Shown one piece after another: positions 24,761 through 34,037 of a stretch of DNA of 64,000 nucleotides. This DNA is from HXMU1420-2 sp034670145. GTDB taxonomy: Bacteria; Pseudomonadota; Alphaproteobacteria; Rhodobacterales; Rhodobacteraceae. Numbering within the stretch: position 1 is the first letter of the stretch; the number at the start of each line of letters is the position of its first letter. The notes beneath the pieces are model-generated. The model had not been told where the DNA came from. It was given only the letters and a program-made list of their open reading frames with translations, and made no database searches. Position numbers and translations under genes: made by a program. Location: contig JAXMOA010000004.1 in the NCBI GenBank assembly GCA_034670145.1, positions 186,001 to 250,000 of the forward strand. The letters are read 5' to 3'.

Positions 24761-26758
24761 ATGACAGCCAATACCAATACACTCCGCGACATCCATGAAA
24801 CGCCCGATATGGGCATCACCCTCAGCGACGGTTGCCGCCTGTCGGCCCGGGTCTGGCGCCCGGTCGATGCCAGCGAAAACCCGGTGCCCGTAATCCTCGA
24901 ATACCTGCCCTACCGCAAACGCGACGGCACCACCGCCCGCGATGCGCTGACCCACCCATGGTTCGCAAAACGCGGCTATGCCTGCGTCCGCGTCGATATG
25001 CGCGGCAATGGTGACAGCCAGGGATTGATGGAGGATGAATACGCCCAACAGGAACAGGATGATGCCGTCGAAATCATCGCCTGGCTCGCCGCGCAGGACT
25101 GGTGCTCGGGCACGGTCGGCATGATGGGCATCAGCTGGGGCGGCTTCAACGGCCTTCAGGTCGCAGCCCGCCAGCCCGATGCACTCAAGGCGGTGATCAC
25201 CCTGTGCTCCACCGTCGACCGGTTTGCAGATGACATCCACTACAAAGGCGGCTGTCTGCTGAACGAGAACCTGGGTTGGGGCGCCACGATGTGGAGCTAT
25301 TCGGCCCGCGCCCCCGACCCGGCTCTGGTCGGTCAGGACTGGCGGGACATGTGGCTCCACCGGCTGGAGAACGAACCGTTCCTGCCCTCGGTCTGGTTGC
25401 GCCACCAACGTCGCGATGCCTATTGGGAACACGGTTCAGTATGCGAAGATTTCTCGGCTCTCAAGGCCAAGGTTCTGGCCGTCGGTGGCTGGGGCGACGC
25501 CTATAAGAACGCCGTGCCCGCCTTGGTCGAAAACCTGCCCGGCGCCAAGGGAATCGCCGGTCCTTGGGTCCATAAATACCCGCATTTTGCCGTGCCGGAA
25601 CCCCGGATCGGCTTCCTTCAGGAGGCCCTGAGGTGGTGGGACCGCTGGCTCAAGGGAATCGACACCGGTGTCGAAAATGACCCTGACTATCGCGCTTATC
25701 TGATGGATGGGGCCCGCCCGGCCACATGGTATGCCCATCGCCCCGGACGCTGGATCGCCGAGGCCGAAGGCGCCACCGCGCATCTGCCCATTCAGACCCA
25801 TCATCTCAGCGCTACCGGACTGTCCCGATCCCCGGACAGCATCTCAACCCAGATCTGTTCGCCACAGGATTGCGGTGCCGATGCGGGCGAATATTGCGCC
25901 ATCTGGCTTGGCCCTGAGCTGCCCGGAGACCAGCGTCGCGACGACGCGCTGAGCGGATGTTTTGATTCCGCCCCGCTGGATTGTGATACCGATATTGTCG
26001 GCGCCCCGCGTTTGCGCCTGACTGTGAAATCGGACAAAGCGCAGGCGCAAATCGCCGTGCGGCTCAATCACATCCACCCAGACGGCGCATCGACCCGCAT
26101 CACATATGGCGTGCTGAACCTCAGCCACCGGGACGGGCCCGCGCAACCCGCGCCAATGGTCCCGGGTCAAACGACAGATATCGCACTGAACCTCGATCAC
26201 ATTGCCTATCGGGTGCCCAAGGGCCACAAGATTCGCGTTTCCATTTCAACCAGTTACTGGCCCCTGCTCTGGCCCGCGCCCGAAACCGCGACACTGACCC
26301 TGACCAGTGGGGCACTGGACCTGCCGGTACGCCCAACCGCCGACGGCGACGAATGGGCCTTCCCCCCGCCAGACGCCGAAGCCCCCTGGCAGACCGAGAC
26401 TCTGCGCCCCGCCGCCCATGTCAGACGCCAGGAAACCGACCTCAACACCGGCCACGTCAGCCTCATCATCGAGGATGATTTCGGCAAGGAACGCGACAGC
26501 GATCATGGCCTGATCGGCGGTGCCATCGCGCGCGAACGCTGGTCCATCCACCCCGATGATCCGCTTTCCGCACGGGGTCATTGCCACTGGACCGACGAAA
26601 TGGGTCGCGACGACTGGTCATTGCGCACTGAAACCAGCTGCGACATGTGGTCCGACGCCACACATTTTTACCTGAGTGCCACGATCGAGGCCTACGAGAA
26701 CGAAGTCCTCTGTTACCAACGTGACATTGAGGATGCGATTCCGCGTGATCACATCTGA
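24761..26758 (+). CDS. CocE/NonD family hydrolase (X-Pro dipeptidyl-peptidase-like)
   Basis: 665 residues. Alpha/beta hydrolase with the nucleophile elbow GISWGG (Ser125), preceded by RKRDGTTARDALTHPWFAKRGYACVRVDMRGNGDSQG, and a C-terminal jelly-roll domain (from about residue 400) as in CocE and X-prolyl dipeptidyl peptidases. It hydrolyses an ester or amide; the substrate is not identifiable. The start is ATG at 24761. It lies directly upstream of a peptide-type ABC transporter, so peptide or peptide-ester processing is plausible but inferred. There is no signal peptide. Confidence 0.9.
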   Translation: MTANTNTLRDIHETPDMGITLSDGCRLSARVWRPVDASENPVPVILEYLPYRKRDGTTARDALTHPWFAKRGYACVRVDMRGNGDSQGLMEDEYAQQEQDDAVEIIAWLAAQDWCSGTVGMMGISWGGFNGLQVAARQPDALKAVITLCSTVDRFADDIHYKGGCLLNENLGWGATMWSYSARAPDPALVGQDWRDMWLHRLENEPFLPSVWLRHQRRDAYWEHGSVCEDFSALKAKVLAVGGWGDAYKNAVPALVENLPGAKGIAGPWVHKYPHFAVPEPRIGFLQEALRWWDRWLKGIDTGVENDPDYRAYLMDGARPATWYAHRPGRWIAEAEGATAHLPIQTHHLSATGLSRSPDSISTQICSPQDCGADAGEYCAIWLGPELPGDQRRDDALSGCFDSAPLDCDTDIVGAPRLRLTVKSDKAQAQIAVRLNHIHPDGASTRITYGVLNLSHRDGPAQPAPMVPGQTTDIALNLDHIAYRVPKGHKIRVSISTSYWPLLWPAPETATLTLTSGALDLPVRPTADGDEWAFPPPDAEAPWQTETLRPAAHVRRQETDLNTGHVSLIIEDDFGKERDSDHGLIGGAIARERWSIHPDDPLSARGHCHWTDEMGRDDWSLRTETSCDMWSDATHFYLSATIEAYENEVLCYQRDIEDAIPRDHI

Positions 26759-26870
26759 CAGATACGCCACCTGCATGACCGTTGAGGCTTGCTCGACGGG
26801 CGGAAATGCGCAAACGTGACGTATCAAGGAACACGCGCGAAGACGCGATGAGACAAACTGGGAGTAAAAT

Positions 26871-28451
26871 ATGAACGATCAACTTAATTATTGGGCAGGC
26901 CGTGTGTCGGCAGGCATCATGTCCCGACGTGAGTTTATGGGACGTGCCGCTGCTCTGGGCCTGACCGCCGTCGCCGCCAGCACAATGCTCAGCCAGCGCG
27001 TTCTGGCTGATGGTCCGAAAAAAGGCGGCACCATCCGCGTCGGCCTGCAGGGCGGCTCCACCACAGACAGCCTCGATCCGGCACTGGCCGCAAATCAGGT
27101 GCCACTGATGGTTGGACGCCTCTGGGGCGAAGCTCTGGTCGAGCTGGCCGATGATGGCGGTCTGAACGGCAAAGTCGCCGAAAGCTGGGAAGGCTCCGCC
27201 GACGCCAGCACATGGCGGTTCAAGATCCGCAATGGCATCACCTTCTCCAACGGTCAGTCCGTCACCGCCGAGGACGCCGCCAAATCCTTGCAGCGCCACT
27301 CGAACGAAGACGCGAAATCCGGCGCTCTGGGCATCATGCGCTCGGTTCAGAATGTCACAACCGAAGGCGACACAGTTGTTGTCGCGCTCGACGGCCCCAA
27401 CGCCGACCTGCCCTATCTGATGGCCGACTATCACCTGCTGATCCAGCCCGGCGGCGGCATGGACGATCCAACCGCAGCTATCGGCACAGGACCATATGTG
27501 CTGAAAGAAGTGGACATGGGCGTCCGTTTCATCGCTGAAAAGAACCCGAATTACTGGGGTGACCTGGGCAACGCCGATGTGATCGAAATCATCGTGATCA
27601 ACGACAACACCGCCCGCGTTGCAGCGCTGCAATCCGGTCAGGTCGACATCATTGACCGTGTGCCACCGCGCACAGCCGGCCTGGTTGACCGCGCGCCAAA
27701 CATCACTGTTCGCAAAACCGCAGGTCCGGGCCACTATGTGTTCATCGCACATGTGGACACGGAACCATTTGCAAACCGGGACGTGATGATGGCCCTGAAA
27801 TACGGGATGAACCGCCAGGAACTGGTGGACAAGATCCTGTTTGGCTATGGCTCGATCGGCAACGACACGCCAATCAACAGCTCGTACCCCTATTACACCG
27901 AGTTCGAGCAGCGCGAATACGATCCAGACAAGGCCGCACATCACTGGAAAAAATCCGGGATGGATCAGCCTGTCCTTCTGCGCACATCGGAAAACTCTTT
28001 CCCCGGTGCACCAGATGCCGCCGCGCTGTTCCAGCAAAGCTGCAAGGCCGCCGGCATTCCGCTGGAAATCAAGCGCGAGCCAAATGATGGCTACTGGTCC
28101 GAAGTCTGGAACGCGAAACCGTTCTGCACCAGCTACTGGGGTGGTCGTCCAACCCAGGACCAGATGTTCACCACAGCCTATCTGTCTTCGGCAGACTGGA
28201 ACGACACCCGCTTCAAGAACGAGCAGTTCGACCAGCTGTTGATTGCCGCCCGGGCCGAGCTCGACGACGCCAAGCGCACGCAGATGTATGCCGACATGGG
28301 CACAATGCTGCGCAACGAAGGCGGCCTGATCTGCCCGATGTTCAACGACTTCATCGACGCCTCGACAGATCGCGTTGCCGGCTGGGTCGACAATGCCAAG
28401 GGCTTTGCCCTGATGAACTCTTACGCTCCCATGAAAATGTGGATCGTTTGA
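26871..28451 (+). CDS. ABC transporter substrate-binding protein, peptide/nickel family 5
   Basis: 526 residues. A Tat-type signal is visible: SRREFMGRAAALGLTAVAAS near residue 18, with processing expected after SQRVLA. The mature part is a family-5 binding protein (KKGGTIRVGLQGGSTTDSLDPAL, GKVAESWEGSADASTWRFKIRNGITFSNGQSVTAED). Tat export suggests folding before export. GGGAG precedes the ATG. It is the first gene of a four-gene transporter operon with two permeases and a double ATPase. The ligand is probably an oligopeptide or related compound. Confidence 0.95.
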   Translation: MNDQLNYWAGRVSAGIMSRREFMGRAAALGLTAVAASTMLSQRVLADGPKKGGTIRVGLQGGSTTDSLDPALAANQVPLMVGRLWGEALVELADDGGLNGKVAESWEGSADASTWRFKIRNGITFSNGQSVTAEDAAKSLQRHSNEDAKSGALGIMRSVQNVTTEGDTVVVALDGPNADLPYLMADYHLLIQPGGGMDDPTAAIGTGPYVLKEVDMGVRFIAEKNPNYWGDLGNADVIEIIVINDNTARVAALQSGQVDIIDRVPPRTAGLVDRAPNITVRKTAGPGHYVFIAHVDTEPFANRDVMMALKYGMNRQELVDKILFGYGSIGNDTPINSSYPYYTEFEQREYDPDKAAHHWKKSGMDQPVLLRTSENSFPGAPDAAALFQQSCKAAGIPLEIKREPNDGYWSEVWNAKPFCTSYWGGRPTQDQMFTTAYLSSADWNDTRFKNEQFDQLLIAARAELDDAKRTQMYADMGTMLRNEGGLICPMFNDFIDASTDRVAGWVDNAKGFALMNSYAPMKMWIV

Positions 28452-28455
28452 GGGC

Positions 28456-29415
28456 ATGTCACCCATTGTAAGACTTTTGGCTCAGCGCATCGCGCTGAGC
28501 CTCCTCCTCCTGTTCCTTGTCTCGGTCTTGATCTTTGCGGGCACGATCATTCTGCCCGGAGACGTGGCACAATCCATTCTCGGCCAATCAGCAACACCCG
28601 AGGCACTGGCCAACCTCAGGGCCGAACTGGGCTTGAACGAACCTCCTGTCGCGCGATATTTCTCCTGGCTTGGAGGCGTCCTGCAGGGCGATTTGGGTAC
28701 GGCTCTGACATCCGGACAGGATATCGCCGAATCCATTGGCAAACGTCTGGGCAATACGCTCTTTCTGGCCTTCTGGTCCGCCATTATCGCCGTGCCATTG
28801 GCAATTTTCCTGGGCCTGCTGGCCGTCCGCTACCGCGAACGCTGGCCCGATAAACTGATATCGGCCATCACGCTGGCCTCGATCTCGGTTCCCGAATTCC
28901 TCATCGGCTATATCCTGATGTTCTTCATCGGGGTCAAACTGCGCCTCTTTTCGCCCACCGCGATCAGCTATCGCGCCGATGCAGACCTGTTTACCAAACT
29001 CGAAGCGATCGCGCTGCCCGTTGCAGTCCTGACGCTCGTGGTTCTGGCGCATATGATGCGCATGACCCGCGCCGCGATCCTGAACGTGATGCAGTCCTCC
29101 TATATCGAAACGGCCGAGCTTAAGGGCCTGAGGATGTTCACGATCATCTGGAAACACGCCTTTCCCAACTCGATCGCACCCATTGTGAACGTGGTGATGT
29201 TGAACCTGGCCTATCTGGTCGTGGGCGTTGTCGTCGTCGAGGTGGTGTTCGTTTATCCCGGCATGGGCGGTTATCTGGTCGATCACGTGTCCAAACGGGA
29301 CGTTCCGGTGGTCCAGGCCTGTGGTCTGATCTTTGCTGCCGTCTATATCGGCCTCAACATGATCGCCGATGTGGTCTCCATTCTTGCAAATCCGCGTTTG
29401 CGGCATCCGAAATAG
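28456..29415 (+). CDS. ABC transporter permease, DppB-type
   Basis: 319 residues, six predicted transmembrane helices beginning RLLAQRIALSLLLLFLVSVLIFAG. A large periplasmic loop after helix 1 (ILPGDVAQSILGQSATPEALANLRAELGLNEP) is diagnostic of DppB/OppB permeases, and the EAA-loop region reads MQSSYIETAELKGLRMFTIIWKHAFPN. Starts four bases after the binding-protein stop. Confidence 0.95.
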   Translation: MSPIVRLLAQRIALSLLLLFLVSVLIFAGTIILPGDVAQSILGQSATPEALANLRAELGLNEPPVARYFSWLGGVLQGDLGTALTSGQDIAESIGKRLGNTLFLAFWSAIIAVPLAIFLGLLAVRYRERWPDKLISAITLASISVPEFLIGYILMFFIGVKLRLFSPTAISYRADADLFTKLEAIALPVAVLTLVVLAHMMRMTRAAILNVMQSSYIETAELKGLRMFTIIWKHAFPNSIAPIVNVVMLNLAYLVVGVVVVEVVFVYPGMGGYLVDHVSKRDVPVVQACGLIFAAVYIGLNMIADVVSILANPRLRHPK

Positions 29416-29427
29416 GGAGGCTATGTC

Positions 29428-30243
29428 ATGAGAATACCCCCAGCTGCCCTAATTGGTCTGTTCTTCACAACGCTGTATTTCCTGATCGCGATTTTCGCTC
29501 CGGTGCTGGCCCCATACGGCATGGCCGAAGTGGTGAGCCGTGACATCTGGGCGCCCTCCTCTGCCGAACACTGGCTAGGGACCGACAATCTGGGTCGGGA
29601 TCTGCTCAGCCGCATGATTTATGGCGGGCGCACGACCATCTTTATCGCCACCACAGCAACCGTGATCAGCTTTGTAACCGGCTCTATCCTAGGCTTCTTT
29701 GCCGCCGTCATCGGCGGTTGGGTGGACCAGGCGCTCAGCCGTTTGGTCGATCTGATCATGTCGATCCCATCGCTGATCCTGGCACTGGTCGTTCTGTCGG
29801 TCATGCCGATCACCGTGCCCGTGCTGATCCTCATCATGGGTCTGTTGGACGCCACACGCGTGTTCCGCCTGGCCCGGGCCGTGGCGGTGGACATCAACGT
29901 CATGGACTATGTCGAGGCCGCAAAATTGCGCGGCGAGGGCCGGGCATGGATCATCTTTCGCGAGATCCTGCCAAATGCGCTCAGCCCGCTGGTCGCTGAA
30001 ATGGGCCTGCGCTTTATCTTCATGGTTCTGTTCATCTCCACCCTGTCGTTCCTGGGCCTTGGCGTTCAACCGCCCGGTGCTGACTGGGGCGGGATCGTGA
30101 AAGAGAATGCAGACGGCATCAACTATGGCATCGGCGCGGCCCTCTATCCGGCCATCGCCATCGCCACACTCGCGATCAGCGTCAACCTGGTGGCAGACTG
30201 GGTGCTCAACCGCACCACATCATTGAAAGGAGGCCGGGGGTGA
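29428..30243 (+). CDS. ABC transporter permease, DppC-type
   Basis: 271 residues with DppC/OppC features: an N-terminal helix (ALIGLFFTTLYFLIAIFAPVLAPYG), the block HWLGTDNLGRDLLSRMIYGGRTT, and the EAA-type loop DYVEAAKLRGEGRAWIIFREILPNALSPL. A GGGAGG ribosome site precedes the ATG. It partners the DppB-type permease directly upstream; its stop overlaps the GTG start of the ATPase gene (GTGA). Confidence 0.95.
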   Translation: MRIPPAALIGLFFTTLYFLIAIFAPVLAPYGMAEVVSRDIWAPSSAEHWLGTDNLGRDLLSRMIYGGRTTIFIATTATVISFVTGSILGFFAAVIGGWVDQALSRLVDLIMSIPSLILALVVLSVMPITVPVLILIMGLLDATRVFRLARAVAVDINVMDYVEAAKLRGEGRAWIIFREILPNALSPLVAEMGLRFIFMVLFISTLSFLGLGVQPPGADWGGIVKENADGINYGIGAALYPAIAIATLAISVNLVADWVLNRTTSLKGGRG

Positions 30244-31877
30244 CTGATACGCTCGTCAAAGTTCGCGGTCTCAAAATTGGCGCAACGATCTATCCGCCGG
30301 GCGAAAAGCCCCAGGCGATCGAGATCGTCCACGGGGTCGATTTCGATCTGGAAAAGGGCAAGGTGCTGGGCCTCATCGGAGAATCCGGCGCCGGCAAATC
30401 CACCATCGGTCTGGCCAGCATGGCCTATGGTCGTGGTGGCGTCGAAATCACCGGCGGCGAGGTCTGGATCAACGGACGCAATGTCCTGCAATCCTCACCA
30501 GGCGACGTGCGCGCCCTGCGGGGCGGCGAGGTGACCTATGTCAGCCAATCCGCCGCCGCATCCTTCAACCCGGCCAAACAGATCATGGAACAGGTCACAG
30601 AGGCCGCCATCGGCCATGGGAAGTTTTCCAAGAAACAGGCCGAAGAACGCGCCGTCAATTTTTTCCGAAAACTGGGCCTGCCCGATCCGGAAAACATCGG
30701 CAAACGCTATCCGCACCAGGTCTCGGGCGGGCAATTGCAACGTTGCATGACCGCGCTGGCGCTCTGTCCGGAACCCGATCTGGTGGTGTTTGACGAACCG
30801 ACCACAGCGCTCGACGTGACCACGCAGATCGACGTGCTCGCCGCGATCAAGGACGCCATCCGCGACACCGGCGTGGCGGCGCTCTATATCACCCACGATC
30901 TGGCCGTTGTCGCCCAGGTCAGCGATGACATCATGGTTTTGCGCCACGGCAACATGGTCGAATACGGGGCCACCGATCAGATCATCAACCACCCGGCCGA
31001 GGAATACACCAAGGCGCTCGTCTCTGTCCGCTCGATCCAGCACGAGGAAAAGCAGCCAACCGACGAACCGCTGCTCACCGTGCGCAACATCACAGCCCGC
31101 TACAAAGGCACCGCCTTCGACGTTCTGCATGATGTGAATGTCGAGCTGCACCCGGGTCAGACCCTGGCCGTTGTCGGCGAATCGGGCTCCGGTAAATCGA
31201 CCCTGGCGCGTGTTATCACCGGGCTTTTGCCGCCACGGGATGGCCAGATCAATTTCGCGGGCCGCACACTCAGCCCGGACCTGCCCACCCGCAGCAAAGA
31301 AGACCTGCGCGAACTTCAGATGATCTATCAAATGGCCGATGTGGCCATGAACCCACGCCAAACCGTGGGCACCATCATCGGCCGACCGCTGGAATTCTAC
31401 TTTGGCCTCAAAGGCGAGGCCAAGCGCAAGCGCATCGCTGAGCTGCTGGAAGAAATCGAGATGGGCGATGGCTTCATCGACCGTTACCCGGCCGAACTGT
31501 CCGGGGGCCAGAAACAGCGCGTCTGTATCGCCCGGGCCCTGGCGGCCAAACCCCGGCTGATCATCTGTGACGAGGTTACATCCGCGCTTGACCCGCTGGT
31601 GGCGGACGGGATCCTCAAACTGTTGCTGGATCTGCAAAAGGTCGAGGACGTCGCCTACCTCTTCATCACCCACGATCTGGCCACGGTAAAGGCCATCGCC
31701 GATTCAATCGCGGTGATGTATCAGGGCAAGGTGCAACGCTATGGCTCCAAATCCCAGGTTCTGACCCCCCCCTATGATGACTACACCGATCTGCTGCTCA
31801 GCTCGGTTCCAGAGATGAAGATCGGCTGGCTCGAAGACGTCATATCCAACCGCAAAATGGAAAGCGCCGGCAACTAA
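30240..31877 (+). CDS. fused double ABC ATPase of the peptide transporter (DppD-DppF type)
   Basis: 545 residues, two complete ATPase domains in one chain. Walker A GESGAGKST at 47-55 and GESGSGKST at 313-321; signature motifs VSGGQLQR (Ser162) and LSGGQKQR (Ser421); Walker B VVFDEPTTALD and IICDEVTSALD. The fused arrangement is common in alphaproteobacterial peptide transporters. The GTG start overlaps the permease stop. The gene ends the operon before a 13-base-pair hairpin. Confidence 0.95.
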   Translation: MTDTLVKVRGLKIGATIYPPGEKPQAIEIVHGVDFDLEKGKVLGLIGESGAGKSTIGLASMAYGRGGVEITGGEVWINGRNVLQSSPGDVRALRGGEVTYVSQSAAASFNPAKQIMEQVTEAAIGHGKFSKKQAEERAVNFFRKLGLPDPENIGKRYPHQVSGGQLQRCMTALALCPEPDLVVFDEPTTALDVTTQIDVLAAIKDAIRDTGVAALYITHDLAVVAQVSDDIMVLRHGNMVEYGATDQIINHPAEEYTKALVSVRSIQHEEKQPTDEPLLTVRNITARYKGTAFDVLHDVNVELHPGQTLAVVGESGSGKSTLARVITGLLPPRDGQINFAGRTLSPDLPTRSKEDLRELQMIYQMADVAMNPRQTVGTIIGRPLEFYFGLKGEAKRKRIAELLEEIEMGDGFIDRYPAELSGGQKQRVCIARALAAKPRLIICDEVTSALDPLVADGILKLLLDLQKVEDVAYLFITHDLATVKAIADSIAVMYQGKVQRYGSKSQVLTPPYDDYTDLLLSSVPEMKIGWLEDVISNRKMESAGN

Positions 31878-31920
31878 AGCCCATAGCGCAACAGAACCAT
31901 CGGCCACTTGCAAAAACGCC

Positions 31921-31954
31921 AACGCCCCAGGATCAATACACATCCTGGGGCGTT
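31921..31954. terminator. bidirectional terminator, 13-bp perfect stem
   Basis: AACGCCCCAGGAT (31921-31933) pairs perfectly with ATCCTGGGGCGTT (31942-31954) around an 8-base loop. On the minus strand it is followed by GGCGTTTTTG, a T-run, so it should terminate the FkbM gene; it also closes the ABC operon on the plus strand. Confidence 0.85.
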
Positions 31955-32002
31955 GGATAGCCTCTGTTGAGGGCGACCCGCCGTTTGGCCCCCAAGACCG
32001 CT

Positions 32003-32749
32003 TTAGCTGGACCAGACCTTGCCCATCGCCTGCGGCTGTCTCCAGGACACATTATAGGCGATGTCCAGCGGGTGCGGCATCTGAGGCGATATCATCTTGC
32101 CCCCCGCCGCGATCCGGTCCGAGCGCAACAGCGTCAATTCAATGACCTTCGGAATCCAGTAATCCGTCTTGCCAATGCGAATTTGAGGATTGGCATTGTT
32201 GGGATGCAAATGAACGCTCGTGTGATGCTGCGCCAGCTTTTGGAAAAACGGCAGTATCTGCGCCAGCTGGCTGGCCCGGTTCAAGCGCCCCAGTTGATGA
32301 ATTTCGATCAGGATCACCCGAAAGCGCCGCAAAACATCCGCCGGAGCATGCATGATCGTCTCGAATTCCGCGCCCTCAATATCCATCTGCAACAACAGAT
32401 CCGCCTCGCCGGGCGTCTGCTCGTCGATCCAGTTCTTCAGCGTGATGGTGTCTTGGTCCTCCTCCACACCCAACCACTTCTTTCGAAAACTCTGCCCCTC
32501 GCGCAGCGGCGTCGCAAATTGATCGACATCACTGGAAAAGTCGCACATATGCGCGCCGATCCCGAATTGATCCTGTAAATCGTCTTCGAAATCCTTCCGG
32601 TTCAGCACACCGGGCGAATAACACGCCTCGATCCCCGTCAGGTCATCGGGCACCAGATAGGCACCATCGCCTGTCCCGCCAATCCGTACCATCTCAACCG
32701 GACATGGCTTCGGTTTCAAGAACTCAACAACATCCAATGCCGTTTGCAC
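32003..32749 (-). CDS. FkbM family SAM-dependent methyltransferase
   Basis: About 248 residues. The core FkbM segment is LLLQMDIEGAEFETIMHAPADVLRRFRVILIEIHQL (post-I motif region near residue 120), with an N-terminal glycine block VRIGGTGDGAYLVPDD. FkbM enzymes O-methylate sugars, glycans or secondary metabolites. The start at GTG 32749 is chosen because AAGGA then sits nine bases upstream; GTG codons at 32755 and 32758 are closer than a ribosome site allows. It stands alone between two terminators or long gaps, with no glycan cluster near, so the substrate is unknown. Confidence 0.85.
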   Translation of the reverse strand: MQTALDVVEFLKPKPCPVEMVRIGGTGDGAYLVPDDLTGIEACYSPGVLNRKDFEDDLQDQFGIGAHMCDFSSDVDQFATPLREGQSFRKKWLGVEEDQDTITLKNWIDEQTPGEADLLLQMDIEGAEFETIMHAPADVLRRFRVILIEIHQLGRLNRASQLAQILPFFQKLAQHHTSVHLHPNNANPQIRIGKTDYWIPKVIELTLLRSDRIAAGGKMISPQMPHPLDIAYNVSWRQPQAMGKVWSS

Positions 32750-32894
32750 GTGCACCACTCCTTAACCATCCCGCCTGAAATCGGTCCGAGGGTATTTCGC
32801 CCGACACCATTCATCCACACACCATAAAGCTTTGCCCCGAACATCGCCACAAGGACAAGGTTCAGGGCCACTACCCGCGCAGTGCCCCAGCAGG

Positions 32895-33905
32895 CTATCC
32901 CTCGGATACGCCCGCTTCGGCAAAGGTCATCATGCCACTGTGACAGGCCACCGCGCCCCTGAGCACCTGGATCGCCAGAGCGCCGCCAGAGCCTTCGCCC
33001 AACCGCAACCCCAGATCCAGCAAGGCCGTTTTGCCCAAACGCTCCAAAACCGCGCGATGCGCCTGCTCCGCGCTTTGATGCCCGGCGACACAGTGATCCA
33101 ACGCGCCCTCCTGGGTCTGCGCCAAACAGGCCGCCGCCGCACAGCAGATGAACCCATCCAGAACAACCGGAATGCGATGCGCCCGCGCGGCTGCAATCGC
33201 CCCGGCCATCGCCGCCAGCTCCCGGCCCCCCAGACGCGCCAGAATATCCAGTCCATCCCCGGCCCCGCCATGCAACGCAACCGCCTCGCCAACAACCTTT
33301 GTCTTCAGATCCAGACCGGCATCATCCACGCCCGTCCCACGCCCGGTCCAGTCCTGCGCGGATCCGCCGAACAAAGCGTACGCAATAGCCGCCGCCGAGG
33401 TGGTGTTGCCGATTCCCATCTCTCCAACAACCAACACATCAGCCGCGCTATCGACCGATTCCCAGCCGACTTTCAAGGCCGCCAAACACTCGGCTTCCGA
33501 CATGGCGGGCGCCTGGGTGAAATCCGCTGTCGGGCGCTCCAGCTCCAGCGCATGCACATCCATCCGTGCCCCAGCCAGCTTTGCCAGTTGATTGATTGCC
33601 GCGCCGCCATGTTCGAAATTGGCCACCATCTGTACCGTCACCTCAGGCGGGAACAGGGAAACACCCCGCGCCGTCACACCATGGTTGCCAGCAAAAACAA
33701 TGACCTGCGGCGCCACAATCTGCGGCTTGGCCGTACCACGCCATCCGGCATACCAAATCGCCAGATCCTCCAGACGGCCCAACGCGCCGGGCGGTTTGGT
33801 CAATTGCCCGTTGCGCTCTGCCGCTTCTGCCATGGCCTCAGCATCCGGGGCCGGCCCCCGCGCCAACAGCTGTCGAACTGAATCAAAACTGTCAAAATCT
33901 GTCAT
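32895..33905 (-). CDS. cobT: nicotinate-nucleotide-dimethylbenzimidazole phosphoribosyltransferase
   Basis: 336 residues. Makes alpha-ribazole phosphate for the lower ligand of cobalamin. Family blocks: LTKPPGALGRLEDLAIWYAGW, VIVFAGNHGVTARGVSLFPPEVT, GEMGIGNTTSAAAIAYAL, and the C-terminal GSGGALAIQVLRGAVACHSGMMTFAEAGV, which contains the usual catalytic Glu region. The ATG at 33905 is chosen as the family N-terminus; the open frame to 34034 runs through the intergenic region shared with cobS. Divergent from cobS, which acts next in the same pathway. Confidence 0.96.
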   Translation of the reverse strand: MTDFDSFDSVRQLLARGPAPDAEAMAEAAERNGQLTKPPGALGRLEDLAIWYAGWRGTAKPQIVAPQVIVFAGNHGVTARGVSLFPPEVTVQMVANFEHGGAAINQLAKLAGARMDVHALELERPTADFTQAPAMSEAECLAALKVGWESVDSAADVLVVGEMGIGNTTSAAAIAYALFGGSAQDWTGRGTGVDDAGLDLKTKVVGEAVALHGGAGDGLDILARLGGRELAAMAGAIAAARAHRIPVVLDGFICCAAAACLAQTQEGALDHCVAGHQSAEQAHRAVLERLGKTALLDLGLRLGEGSGGALAIQVLRGAVACHSGMMTFAEAGVSEG

Positions 33906-34037
33906 CGAAACGGCCTCATTGCATTGGATCTGGCTGCGGTGTTTAACGCTCTCGCAAACTGGCACAAGGTCGGAACGGACCACGCAAGCGCCAGTTCCGA
34001 CATGTGCAACATTACGGGCCGTCACAAGGGGCAAAAT

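Noticed and set aside
26466..28466. Large minus-strand open frame of 666 codons
   Set aside because: Antisense shadow of the substrate-binding protein, which has a Tat signal and clear family motifs.
33906..34037. Possible cobalamin riboswitch between cobT and cobS
   Set aside because: The 132-base gap lacks a recognisable B12-box and is too short for a full aptamer plus both promoters.
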